In this document: positions 1 to 10,600 of the stretch, piece by piece
Numbering within the stretch: position 1 is the stretch's first letter
Layout: every line of letters starts with the position of its first letter
Source of the DNA: Coniferiporia sulphurascens
Lineage: Eukaryota > Basidiomycota > Agaricomycetes > Hymenochaetales > Hymenochaetaceae
Direction of reading: 5' to 3'
Length of the DNA: 64,000 nucleotides
Assembly (NCBI GenBank): GCA_002794785.1
Contig: NBBA01000020.1
Coordinates: 496,001 to 560,000, forward strand
Program-made: the position numbers and the translations under genes
Notes under the pieces: generated by a model
Told to the model about the DNA's origin: nothing
Databases searched by the model: none
The model's input: only the letters and a program-made list of their open reading frames with translations

Positions 1-1995
1 ACGGAGCAACACACAGAAGGTGAGCATTACTTTTGCTCTTTTCTCAGATAATGCTTGTTAAGGGACGCAATAGCAAAAGCTCAGCTAAAGCAAATGAAAA
101 TGACGATTAAGTCCGCCGACAAGGATCGTGCGGAAGGTTCGTCCCACACGGTCTTCGTTCAGATGATTGGCTAAAATCTTGTGCAGTCCAAGCTAAGCTC
201 GAGCAACTCGCTCAGACAAAGGAGGCTCTGAAGGAGGCTAGGAAGGGCCGCACGGAAGGTACTAGCCAATTTCTGTTTGCGCCTTTAAACAATAAGCCAA
301 TCCGCCTGTTTTTAGCTCTCCGTGAGAATGAACGTATCAGACTCATGTATGCGGAATCGGAAGGTAACCGTGCCGAGGGTAAGAGTTAAATGGTGATGTC
401 GTTTTTTTTTGATTGCTAAACTTCATCCGATATCAGTTGTTATGGTCAATGAAGAGCTGGAACAGGTACTTCTTCCCATAGCGTTTTCCGTGGCGTTCGC
501 TCATGTTCTTCGCAGAAAACGTCTGAACTGGAGCAGGAGCTACAGAACGGTAGGTGCCGACAAAACCCGAACTCACCATGATATGTGTTGACAACGTCCC
601 GCTCTTGTAGCAAGGGGACAATTAGCGGAGACTAAAGGGGTGGGTACGTTAACATGTATGATTTTGAAGGTATTGACAAATAGCTTTAGTATCTTGATGT
701 GATGGAGCGCCGTAACGAAGAACGTGCGTATCGACCTTTTTGTTGACCACACCAGCAAATACCCACTCATCCTTAATGTAGTCCTCGAGAAATCAAATAA
801 TCTCTCCACGGTACATACTTGTCAGTTTTCATCGCATTGTATGCTTAAGGGACATTTCCAGCAACTTTCAAAATCCGAGGCTCGAGCCGAGAAATTACAA
901 GCCGCGCGCCAAAAAGTTTGTTGGAAATATATCCTGGTCGTCTTAGTTGATAACATCCTTCCCCCTAGATGGCGGTGATATATGGCCTGTCGTACGATTC
1001 TCCGCTTGCCTCACCCGACCGACCTAATCCCCCAACCCGAGTCGGAAGTATTGCGTCGAGGAGCTCAACCTCATTGTCCCCGTCAGCGATCCCATCGCCT
1101 CTGCAGACACTCGACTTGACTGGTCCACCTGCAAAGCGCATGAGGCTCTCGAGGACACGACCCAGTATTGACTCGGGATTAATGCCGGGCTCATCCACGG
1201 CGGACACCATTTCTTTGGACGACATTGACGAGTTCCGTGTGCTACCGTCGACGCACGATGGAAGCGGAAATTCCGAATCGCCCGGATTAAATGCATATCT
1301 TTCTCCGGTATTAGAGATTCCCAAACAAGTTTTCGCGACATATGAGTTATTCGCCAAGGTCGCTTCGTGGCATGTGGGGGTGGGGGGACGCGCAGTGTGC
1401 GGACTTTGTTCGTAAGTGGTGGCCCCCCTTTAACTTTCGCCAAAGCTGACAACATCCGGGAATATTAGTCTAGAGAACTCGCACTTAGACAGTACACCTC
1501 ATTTACCGCTTCAGTTCGATCCACTTCTCTATCCCGCTCAGTTTTGGCATCACTGTGCAGTAGAACACAGAGTAGTTTGGAGACCTGATGTTGATAGCTT
1601 CCTCAGGGAAGAAGTGCAAAAATCATCAGTAAGTCATGGGTTTGAATTATCTAGACGCCGCCATTTTGATTGCCCTCCAATTATAGCCTCCAAAGTCAAT
1701 GTCGCCGATTGACGAGATGATCGAGAAGTTTGCAGCGCTGATATCGTGGAGGACGCCTGAAGGCCCGAGCGCCTGTGGGCTGTGCGAGTAAGTCATCGAT
1801 CTATCCTTTACTTTCTGCAGCCTTTTCGTCTTGGAACCTAACGTATTGTGCATTATCGCTAGGCTAGAAAACATGTACAAGGATCATGAGCCACGGCCTC
1901 GGTTGGACATTGACCCCGCCGTTCAGCCAAGGTTGTTTTGGAGCCATTGTCGCTCAGAACACAAGCGTTTCTACGAGCCCGATACACCAGCGTAG
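1..1995 (+). CDS. 3' part of a coiled-coil protein with a duplicated C-terminal Cys/His module
   Basis: Partial gene, cut by the left edge; I do not recognise the family. Short exons at about 1-19, 74-136, 187-258, 316-378, 437-465, 516-549, 611-639, 690-723 and 862-915 encode charged heptad-like helix (for example QAKLEQLAQTKEALKEAR at 189-242). The join between 723 and 862 is unresolved. Exon 969-1411 is Ser/Pro-rich with a basic stretch (AKRMRL) like a nuclear signal. Exons 1469-1628, 1687-1787 and 1863-1995 complete two copies of one module: CGLC, then LEN, about 20-25 residues on FW-HC, then EH. This gives a C-x2-C ... H-C-x3-H pattern each time, plausibly zinc-binding. The stop is TAG at 1993-1995. 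A nuclear or chromatin role is only a guess. Confidence 0.6.
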
Positions 1996-2282
1996 GCCTC
2001 AACTTTGTAGTGTGGAAATTCGCGGAACGCAAAAGCTTTGCTGCTACTCTACATAACCTTATTTATCTCAACCTATCTCAACCTACACAGGGCACCTTTG
2101 ACTCCGCGCATCCCCGTAGTGTAAAGCCTGTTTAGTAGACTTTCTTGAATCAATACAAGACATATATACGTCATGATTATACGCCATAAACGCCAATATC
2201 TAAGCATAATGGGCGGAGCGACTGGGACTACATACTACAGCACGAAATAATAAAAATGTGATTTTGGAGGAAGGAAACGAGT

Positions 2283-4419
2283 TCACCGAGAGTAAGGATG
2301 GAAACCATGCCCTCTTTGGGTCCGTTGTGGTCCGACTCCCCCTTGAGGACCAGTTGGCGCACCTCGGGGACCGCGAGGCGCGTTCACAGGGCCACCGCCC
2401 ATCATGCCTCCCATACCCGCGCCCATACCGCCTCTTCCCATCGGGGCCATGGGACCTGCACCCAAGGTCATGCCCATGCCGGGGCTACCTGCACCCATCC
2501 CACCCATACCTCCGCCCATGCGGCCCATCCCCGGCCCAGCACCCATTCCCATGGCGCCCATACCGCCTACACCCATCATGCCCATCCCGCCACCCATCCC
2601 ACCCATCCCTCCGCCCATCCCGCCGCCCATACCACCTCCCATACCGCCACCCATCGCACCACCCATTCCTGCAGCTCCGCCCATACCCGCAACACCACCC
2701 ATACCAGCCCCGCCCCCGAACTGTTGGAACATGCGAGTATATAGCGCGGCGAGTGCCTGAGGATCGAAGGGCGTGCTTCCCGTGCCTTGGCCAGCCGTAG
2801 TCTGTGCGGCTCCACCACCGAATCCGGTCGCTGTCGACCCGGCGTTGAAACCACTGCTAGGAGTTTGAACGCCATAGTTATCCTCTTGGAAATTCCCACT
2901 TCCGCCACCCACACCGTCACGTTGGTGGCGAGGTTGGGCAAGCTTGACGTCAATCTGCGAGCAAATCAAATGAATACCCAGTTTAATTAACACGCAGGTA
3001 GCATCGACTTACAAGCTTGCCGTCAATCTCAAGTTTTCCAAAGCCAAGAATGGGCTCGACATTTGCATTCTCAAAGGAAACAAAGCCAAAGCCCTTACTC
3101 CGACCCGTCTCGCGATCAAGCATGACCGTCGAATCGATGACCTTACCGAACTGGGAAAAATACTCCCGCATAGATTCCGAAGTGACGGTACCTGCCAAAC
3201 CGCCAATAAATAGCTTCTGAGCACGTTGATGTTCTTGTCGCGGAATCGCTCGCTTCGGATCAATCTGGCAGGGTCGTTATTGATTTAGTAGAGCGCCTGA
3301 CACAGGTCATGGAGACGACTTGCAATTTTACCGTCAAGATAGTGCTCTCGCACCATAACGGCGTTTACTGACGCTGGATCCTCGAACGTGAGGAATGCAA
3401 AGCAACGAGAACGGCCCGAGCCATCCCTCATTATGGTACAGGCTTCGACTTTTCCGAACTGCTCAAAGTACTTTCTAAGGCCCTCTACATAAGATAAAAA
3501 TTCAGTGCTATCAGATCAACGAAACAAAGAAAAGCTAGCTAGCTACCATCTGTAGTGTCCCAATTTAATCCTCCAATGAACATTTTCCTAAATAATTAAC
3601 ATGAGTTCCCTGATTGAGGCACGTTATGATGTCGAGACGAAATGAGTAGACGGATATGTAGAAGCATCATGGTATTCGTCGACTGGCTAGGTGCGCACAA
3701 AATACGTTAATTCTGACATGGGAGCAGAGCGAAATACTTGTCTGTCAGAGAACTCCTAGCCTAGCCTAGACGAAAAGATGCGTGTCTATGGTGCTGTTTA
3801 GAAGCTAGTCTCGACGAAAGCCCATGTGTGTGACGCGACGTGTGACTACCACGACAGAGGTATTTGCTACAGCCCGAAGACTTCCCAGCGGTCATGACCG
3901 CACCCGTCATATCCCCAAACCGAACGCTTGAGAGGCACCTGACACTACGACGGTACTCACCCTTCTTCCTTCATTTCAGAAGGCCTTACGTGACGGTCAA
4001 TTATTTGCAAAGACGACGTTATCGGCTGGGGCACGTCATTCTGTGGCACAGGCCTAAAACCCTGATCTCCACCCCGAGTTGAGTAGTCCTGAGGCGTTGA
4101 AGAGTAAGATTGTATTGGCTGGGGAACATTTCCATTTGGTATTGAAGGTGTCGTTAGTGACTCCACGCGCGGTTCCACCTTCGGCGGGGGTGAGGCCGGC
4201 TTTGGTGGTGCTGCCACAGCTGCCGGGGTGGAAGAAGGTTCCGGCTTTGCAGGAAGTTGCTCTTGAGGTTTTGGGGTTTCCTTAGGAGACTCATTTGGCA
4301 ATGCAAAATCAAGGTCGTCACCGTACAAATCTGAATTTTAATAGTTTTCAACGAGAGCACTGCATTCGTGTAAATTCAAAATACTCACCTCCATACAAGT
4401 CAGCGTCGAGTTCGGACAT
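2283..4419 (-). CDS. HRP1: Hrp1/Nab4-type hnRNP with two RRMs and a Gly/Met-rich tail
   Basis: Likely a shuttling mRNA-binding protein of the 3'-end cleavage (CF IB) type. Exons on the minus strand: 4389-4419, 3961-4330, 3547-3587, 3324-3484, 3013-3264, 2283-2954; together 509 codons including stop. An acidic, Pro-rich N-terminus precedes RRM1 (KMFIGGLNWDTT, then RSRCFAFLTFEDP), a linker with DPKRAIPRQ, RRM2 (KLFIGGL, then KGFGFVSFENA), and a long tail of GMGG units. The RRM order and the IIDPKRAIPR linker are typical of Hrp1/Nab4 and Musashi-like proteins. The exon 4/5 intron appears to start with GCAAGT (a GC-AG intron). The intron between exons 2 and 3 is unusually long (373 nt). The gene is divergent from the glycosidase gene at 4567. 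Confidence 0.9.
2400..2725 (-). repeat. Gly-Met minisatellite-like coding repeat
   Basis: This low-complexity tract inside the last exon of the Hrp1-like gene is built of GGMGGGM-type codons (CCCAT and CCGCC units on the plus strand). It encodes the flexible Gly/Met-rich tail. Prion-like or phase-separating behaviour is known for Hrp1 tails, but here it is inference. Confidence 0.75.
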
Positions 4420-4566
4420 GATGATGGTCGGAAAGAGAGAAGAAAATGATGACCAAATATGGCTGTTGCGTTTTCGGGCGTACTTTTCCGACTCCGACCG
4501 GTCACGTGCGACATAGATTGTGGCGAACCGTGACGATTGGCCGCAATCGGAAAAGTTACCTCCATC
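4420..4566. promoter_or_regulatory. divergent promoter between HRP1-like and GH85 genes
   Basis: Only about 147 bp separate the two start codons, so regulatory sequence and both 5' UTRs must be shared or overlap flanking exons. A CACGTG E-box lies at 4503-4508. No TATA box is evident. Confidence 0.5.
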
Positions 4567-7112
4567 ATGCCCACTATCTTCGATAAAGAGCCGTCAGATA
4601 TACGAGCTTTCCCAAGCTACTTTGGATCCCTCTCAGAGCTGGATGACTGGAACTGTAAATCAAGGACTCGGAGTGGGAACTGTAATGAGCTCTTGCAATA
4701 CAAGCCGCGAAGTACATCTAGGGAAATGAAATATGATGCTCGGGGAAAGCTCTTGGTACTTCTTTAAAGTGTAATTCTTCGGGGCCTCACCATCTAATTC
4801 TCTTGAAAAGGTGTGCCACGACTACAAGGCAGGAAATACTCATCCACGAATTTAATTTGCTCACTCGGACTACGTATCTCGTAATAGGGCGGATACACCG
4901 AAAGCCCATCTTCTCTGGCATATACTTTCAACTTCTGGGACCGCTGCGACACATTCATATAGTAATTAACGAGGACTACTTGAATAAGATGCACACTGAC
5001 GGACTTCCGTAAGCTTTTCGCATCAACGGGTTACAATCCCCCCACCTGGTTGGATCAACGCAGCCCACAGGCAAGGTGTAAAAATGCTCGGAGTTCTGTA
5101 AGAAATCTTGTGACAGTTATTATCATCATCTCAGAACTAAAGGTAACTTGTAGTATCTTTGAGCACCAAGAATCCCAAGAAGATATGCTTCGTCTTCTCG
5201 TCGGAAATATACCTGGGTCCGGTTCAAGCGCCTCCAAAGCTTTTCGCAACAACTCGCTTCCAGTCTCGCCTTATTACGCTCGCCTCCTCGCGGACCTCGC
5301 CCACGAGAGGGGATTTGATGGATACCTGCTAAACTTTGAGTATCCATTTGCGGGAAGGTCTGAGCAAGTTAGGGCTCTCGAGGCGTGGATTTCGATTCTA
5401 AACGCCGAACTCAAGCAAAGAGTCGGCGACTACGCTCAGACTATCTGGTATGCTTTTATCTACAAGGCTTTCAAGAGGAAAGTGCTAATGTCTCTTGTCC
5501 ACAGGTACGACAGTATCGTTATAACTGGTGATCTCCGCTGGCAAGACCGCCTGAACAGCCGTAATATCTCGTTCTTCCTCGCCTCAGACTCTTTCTTCAC
5601 AAACTACACCTGGCCATCCACATTCCCCTCGCTCTCCGCCCAATACCTCCTCAGCCTCGATCCCGCCCTAATGCAAAACCGTACGAAAACTCTCCAAGAT
5701 ATTTTCATCGGCGTGGACGTCTGGGGCCGCGGTTCGCACGGCGGAGGGGGGCTCAGTGCATACAGGGCGATCGAGCACGCCGACCCGGAATCCATGGGCC
5801 TCAGCCTCGCGCTTTTCGGGCCCGCGTGGACGTGGGAGAGCGACGAGGGCTCGGACGGCTGGGGATGGGACACATGGTGGGCGCGCGAGCGCACGCTGTG
5901 GGTCGGACCGGAGGTCGAGGGCGCGACGGTAGACGTACCCGCCGCCCCCGTGCGCTCGGGTGAGCCGCCGTGCACGCACGGGGCGTTCCGGCCCGTGAGC
6001 GACTTCTTCCCGCGAATGGCGCCGCCCAACCCGGGCGCGCTGCCGTTTTTCTCGTCCTTCTGCCCTGGGGTCGGACATGCGTGGTTCGTCGGTGGGCGAG
6101 AGGTGACGCGCAAGAGTAGCGGATGGACGGACATCGACAAGCAGACGTCCCTGGGGGACCAGCTTTGGCCGAGGCCGCTCGTCTCCTGGGATGTGATAGA
6201 CGTCGAGGAGACTCTGCCGAAGGCGACGACGTCTGTGGATTTCGCCGATGCTTTTAATGGCGGGTCGTCGGTGTCGGTGAACCTGTCTGGACCAGCCGAC
6301 TCTTTGGACGAATCGTCCTACCGTTTTATCTGGATCCCCGTGCAGTCTCTAGCCTTGTCCCCAGGAGATCTATACGAGGCGCATATAATATACAAAATAA
6401 CCTCAACCAACTGCGAAGTCGACCCGACCCTCTCAGCGAAGTCCGACATCAAAGACATCACGATGGAAATAACAGAACTACCAGAAGACTCATTCAGCGC
6501 CACCTCCAACGGCTGGAACAAGCTCTCCATCACACTTAAACCCTCCCCGCGACCCGACAGCGGTAGCGACGACATCCTCTGCAGCGTCGGGCTCACACTC
6601 GGCACAGACATCCTCTCCTCCTCGCTCCCCTACACCATCACCATCCATCTCGGACAGCTCACCATTTCCCCCCGCTCCCCCCTCCCAAAGATCTCCCCAC
6701 ACGACACCGCCCTCCTCTGGGCCTCCTGCACGCGCACAGCAACAGCAGACACGCTCGCACTCACGTGGGACACATGCATACGCTTCACCACCCCACCCAC
6801 CATCACCCCCTCCGCCCTCGCCCCGAGACACCACGCCCGCCCTGGATCCTCGACCGCTCCCCCCGCTGGCTCCCGCGCCTCCTCTACGCAAACGTCTACG
6901 CAGAAACGCGGCGTCCCACATCCAGGACCGCACCGTCCTCCCTCGCGCGCTTCCTCGGCACGAGCGGCTCCGCAGCCCACTTCTCCATGGACCGCGGCGC
7001 GTTGCCCGCAGACCTGCGCGCGGGGGCGGTGCGGTTCTTCGTACAGGGTGTCACGGACCGTGGCGTCGTCCTGCCCTGGGGCTCGTGCGCCTTTGCCGAT
7101 TTTGACTGGTAG
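4567..7112 (+). CDS. GH85 endo-beta-N-acetylglucosaminidase (ENGase), one apparent frameshift
   Basis: Cytosolic-type ENGase, which cuts the chitobiose core of N-glycans. Exons 4567-4755, 4811-4828, 4888-4961, 5014-5097, 5154-5447 and 5505-7112. Family landmarks in order: VCHDYK|GGYTE, FNFWDRCDTFIYFSH, VTIPPPGWINAAH, GFDGYLLNFEYP, VITGDLRWQDRLN. The N-F-E triad (about N182 and E184) matches the GH85 N-x-E catalytic pair. No signal peptide is seen. The second intron would be GC-AG (GCAGGA start). Reading frame changes at about 6821-6825 in a run of four C. The C-terminal LLYANVYAE ... VRFFVQGV segment lies in another frame and is restored by one extra base. The total is then exactly 756 codons. 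This is an assembly error or a recent inactivation. Confidence 0.85.
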
Positions 7113-7668
7113 AGTGGGTAGGAGAGGCTTAAATGCAGTGTGTCGTGCCTTGCATTGCCGGCTTCGGGCTCGCCCTGGTAGTCCCTTCCCTCTTTATGAA
7201 ATATACAAGTGTGCATTTAGGAAGAAATATTCACCCCGTTGTGTTGTACCAATATATCTATTACGCTTCACCTTGGCATCGTCCGTCCGTACTGCAATCG
7301 ACAATTTACTTCATTTACTCAACCGAGATTGACAGGTCACCACGGTCCGTCTTGGTCAAACCGAGACAGAGACAGAGACAGAGCAAAGCACACTCTGAAA
7401 GAGAAGGAGACAACAGTCATCACAATGAATCACGATAGAGATAGATAGATAATGATTACAGTATACATACCACGGAAGGGTATGGCTTTTCGTACGCTAC
7501 ATAAGAGACCTAAAGAAAGAAAAATGAAAAGAAAAGAAAAAAGACGGACAAACGAACGAAAGTATTGAATTTTATGAAAACGAGATCGAATAAAAGAAAA
7601 ATATCGAGCATAACAAAAAAAAAGAACCACACCACCCATATCATCACTAGTTCTCCCCCCCCCTTCCC
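7113..7668. other. convergent 3' intergenic region
   Basis: This lies between the stops of the GH85 gene (+) and the AAA-bromodomain gene (-). It is AT-rich, with a short GAGACA microsatellite near 7369-7384 and GATA repeats near 7434-7450. I see no gene. It presumably holds both polyadenylation regions. Confidence 0.6.
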
Positions 7669-10600
7669 TCAATCCATATCCTCCACCCCCGCCTCCTCCA
7701 CAAACTCCTCAACAACACGAACCAGCTCCCCCACACACGCATCCCGATCCCACTCCTGTCGATGGCGCCAAATGCACCCCAGCGCCGCCGCGCGCAGCTG
7801 CTCGAGCTGCTCGACGCTCAACTGCGCCGTCCGGTCCACGAACCGCGTCTCGAGCTCCATTAGTAGCGTCTCGTCCACGTGGAACGTAGGCGGCGGCGGT
7901 GGTGGAGGTGGTGAAGGTTGCGGTGGCGATGGCGATGGTAGAGAAGGTAAGGGAGGTGGTGCTTCGATTTCCATCGCGGACGGCGCTGCCTCTCCTTCGG
8001 GCAGAACCCACTCCGGCCGGCGTTGGTCTACGACACCCGGTGCAGGCGAGCGACGCGGCGTACGAGGTAGTGGTAGCGACTGGGCCGCCAACGCAGGGTG
8101 ATTCAGACTCGGGTCGATCGCGTACGCCGGACCGGCGTGTCCGTGTCCGTTATCGAGCATCGCAGGGCTTCCCGACCCCGCCATGTGCATCCGAGGGTCC
8201 ACGCCGTAAACGCCATTAAGCGCAGGCGCGGGCGCGGGCTGACCCATGACACCGTAGGGGAACAGCGAACTCTGGTTCGCCAACAGCCCATTCGTCGGAC
8301 CAGCACCCGCGTTAATGAGACTCTCCAACGACGGCAGCGGCTCTCGCTGAGGCTGTAGCTGCGGCTGCGTCTGCGTCTGCGGCAGCGGGACCGCCGGGTT
8401 CAAAAGATTCGGATCAAACCCTGAATGCGCCGAATGGCGCGCCTCCAAATGCTGCTCAGGCGTCGGCGTGAACTCAGCCGCAAGATGCCACCCTTCTCCC
8501 GGATTCACCGGCGTCAGCGCGCGACGCAGCCCATTATTCAGCTCAGGAGTCGGCGTGAGGTCAGCCATGAGATAGTCGCCCGTACCCACCCTCGTCGGCG
8601 TCCGCAGACCGTCATTCACTTCAGGCGCAAACCGCACAGCCGTCGGGCGGACCTGAGAGGACGTCGGCCCAAGTACGTCCAGCTCGTCATGATCTGTTGC
8701 GGCAGCCTCCACATCCACGCGTGAGCGCTTCGCACCGCGGTCATCCACACCATCCTCTCCCTCTCCCTCTCCCTCGCCCGCTCCCGATCCCGACCCCGCA
8801 CCATGCGCCGCACCGTTCGCATCCTGCGAGCGCTGGCGCTTCAACCGGCGCTCAAGCTGCGACGGGTCCGTAATCCCCAACTCCGGCTCAAGCCCATTAT
8901 TCCTCGCACTCCTCCTCACAGGCGCCACACCCCCATTCTCCAGCCCACTGCCCCCGCCCGCACTCCCCTCACGCGACCCCGCACGACTCTTCGCCTTCTC
9001 CGCCCGCCTCTGCATCCGCCTCTGCCTCTCCCTCCCCGCCATCCGCTCGCACTCCAGCCTAAACCCAGGATCGAACTCCTGTATGCTCACTTGCGCCGCC
9101 GTGAACATCGCCTGCGCCTTGTTCAGCCGATCGTGGTCCTCCGCCGCGCGCACCTCCGCGTTGTACACTATCTTCCTGATCTCGTCGAGAAACATGCCCG
9201 GTGTGAGGTACTTGCCCTTGTACAAATCCACGTTGATCGACTCGAGGTCCACCTCGAAGAGCTGCGGCTCCGGCGGAGGAGCGGTGTGCACGCCGTTAAC
9301 GTGCACCTCTGGATGAGACGCGTTGACACCGTCGATCGCGATGATCCCGTTAGGTTGTGGTGCAACAGCAACAGGAGCTTCGACTGGTCTAGGCGCAGGA
9401 GCGGTAACAAACGGGCCGAACTGGTCAGGATAAAGATTATATTCATCCTGCACACCAAACAATCGACATCAGCATCAGCATCAAACAAAAACAAAAAACA
9501 AAAAAACGCACCCGCGCCGGCTTCGTAAACCTCTTATGCTTCCTCTTCAGCTCCTGCAGTATCGGCTGAAGGCGATACTTCAACAGCGTCAACACACGCT
9601 GATCATTCTCCTCCTGCAGCGCCAGCTCCGCCTTCGTCGGCTGACGCGGCTCCAACGGCGGCGCGATCGGCAACTCCTCCAATACGCGCTTCCGCCGTGG
9701 CACCCCATCCGGAAACTGCGTCGGCGGGCGTCGCACATCCTCCAGCAGCTCGTCAAAGAACCTCCGCCGCTTCTCCGCACTAGGGTGCGCGAACAACACG
9801 CGGTTCTCCCTGATCGCGCCGAACCACGCGCGCACGTCGCGCGGGAGGGCCAAGAACAGGCCGTCGACTACCGCGAGCAGGAGGATAGGGTCGCTCGGGG
9901 AGAGCGTGTCGAGCATAGCCTTCACCGTCGTCCGCGCGGTCTCCGAAACGGCCGCGCACCAGCCGAGCAGCGACGGGACGTAAATCACAGAGGGCTGATG
10001 CCGCTTGGCCTCAATAAAGAGTTGCACGATCCCAGCTTCGATAGTCTTCAACATCACGAGTGAGTCTAGAACGGAATTAGACGTTTAGATACCGTACGTA
10101 CCCTCATCGAGTCTCCCATCAGCGAACCAAGGTCCAGCGTCTGTATATGGAACCCTTCCAAATGGTGCAAGGCCGCTGAACCAATATACGCCTGGCCCAT
10201 CCCTGCATCACCATGGAGCACAAGACGGGGACGATATACGCGGAGCGTCTCCATCTCTAACGAAAAAGAAATGAGTATTTATTAAATAAAAAAGATTGAT
10301 AACAGGAACGGCAAGGCATCACGTGACTTACTCTGCATGAGAATCTCGCGCTCCAGCGCACCCTCGTCGCCTTCATCCTCATACTCCGCCTCCTCCAGCG
10401 CAGTCCTCTTCTTCCCAAGAGGCAGCACCTTCTCTATAACCTGCTTAGTATGCTGGAGCATATCCTCCAACAGAGGGACCAGCTGGGATGGAAGCGGCGT
10501 CGCGCTCGAAGCGGTAGAACGCGCGGACGAAGGAACAAGTTCTACAATGACGCAACGCGAACACGTCGATCAGGCACCCCGCGATTAGACAAAGACGCGT

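Noticed and set aside
2298..2800. Long plus-strand frames rich in Pro/Ile or His/Thr
   Set aside because: They are antisense to the Gly/Met-rich tail of the Hrp1-like protein and exist only because of the repeat composition.
8803..9528. Plus-strand frame of 241 codons, very Arg/Leu-rich
   Set aside because: Antisense shadow of the AAA-bromodomain last exon, with no domain and extreme composition.
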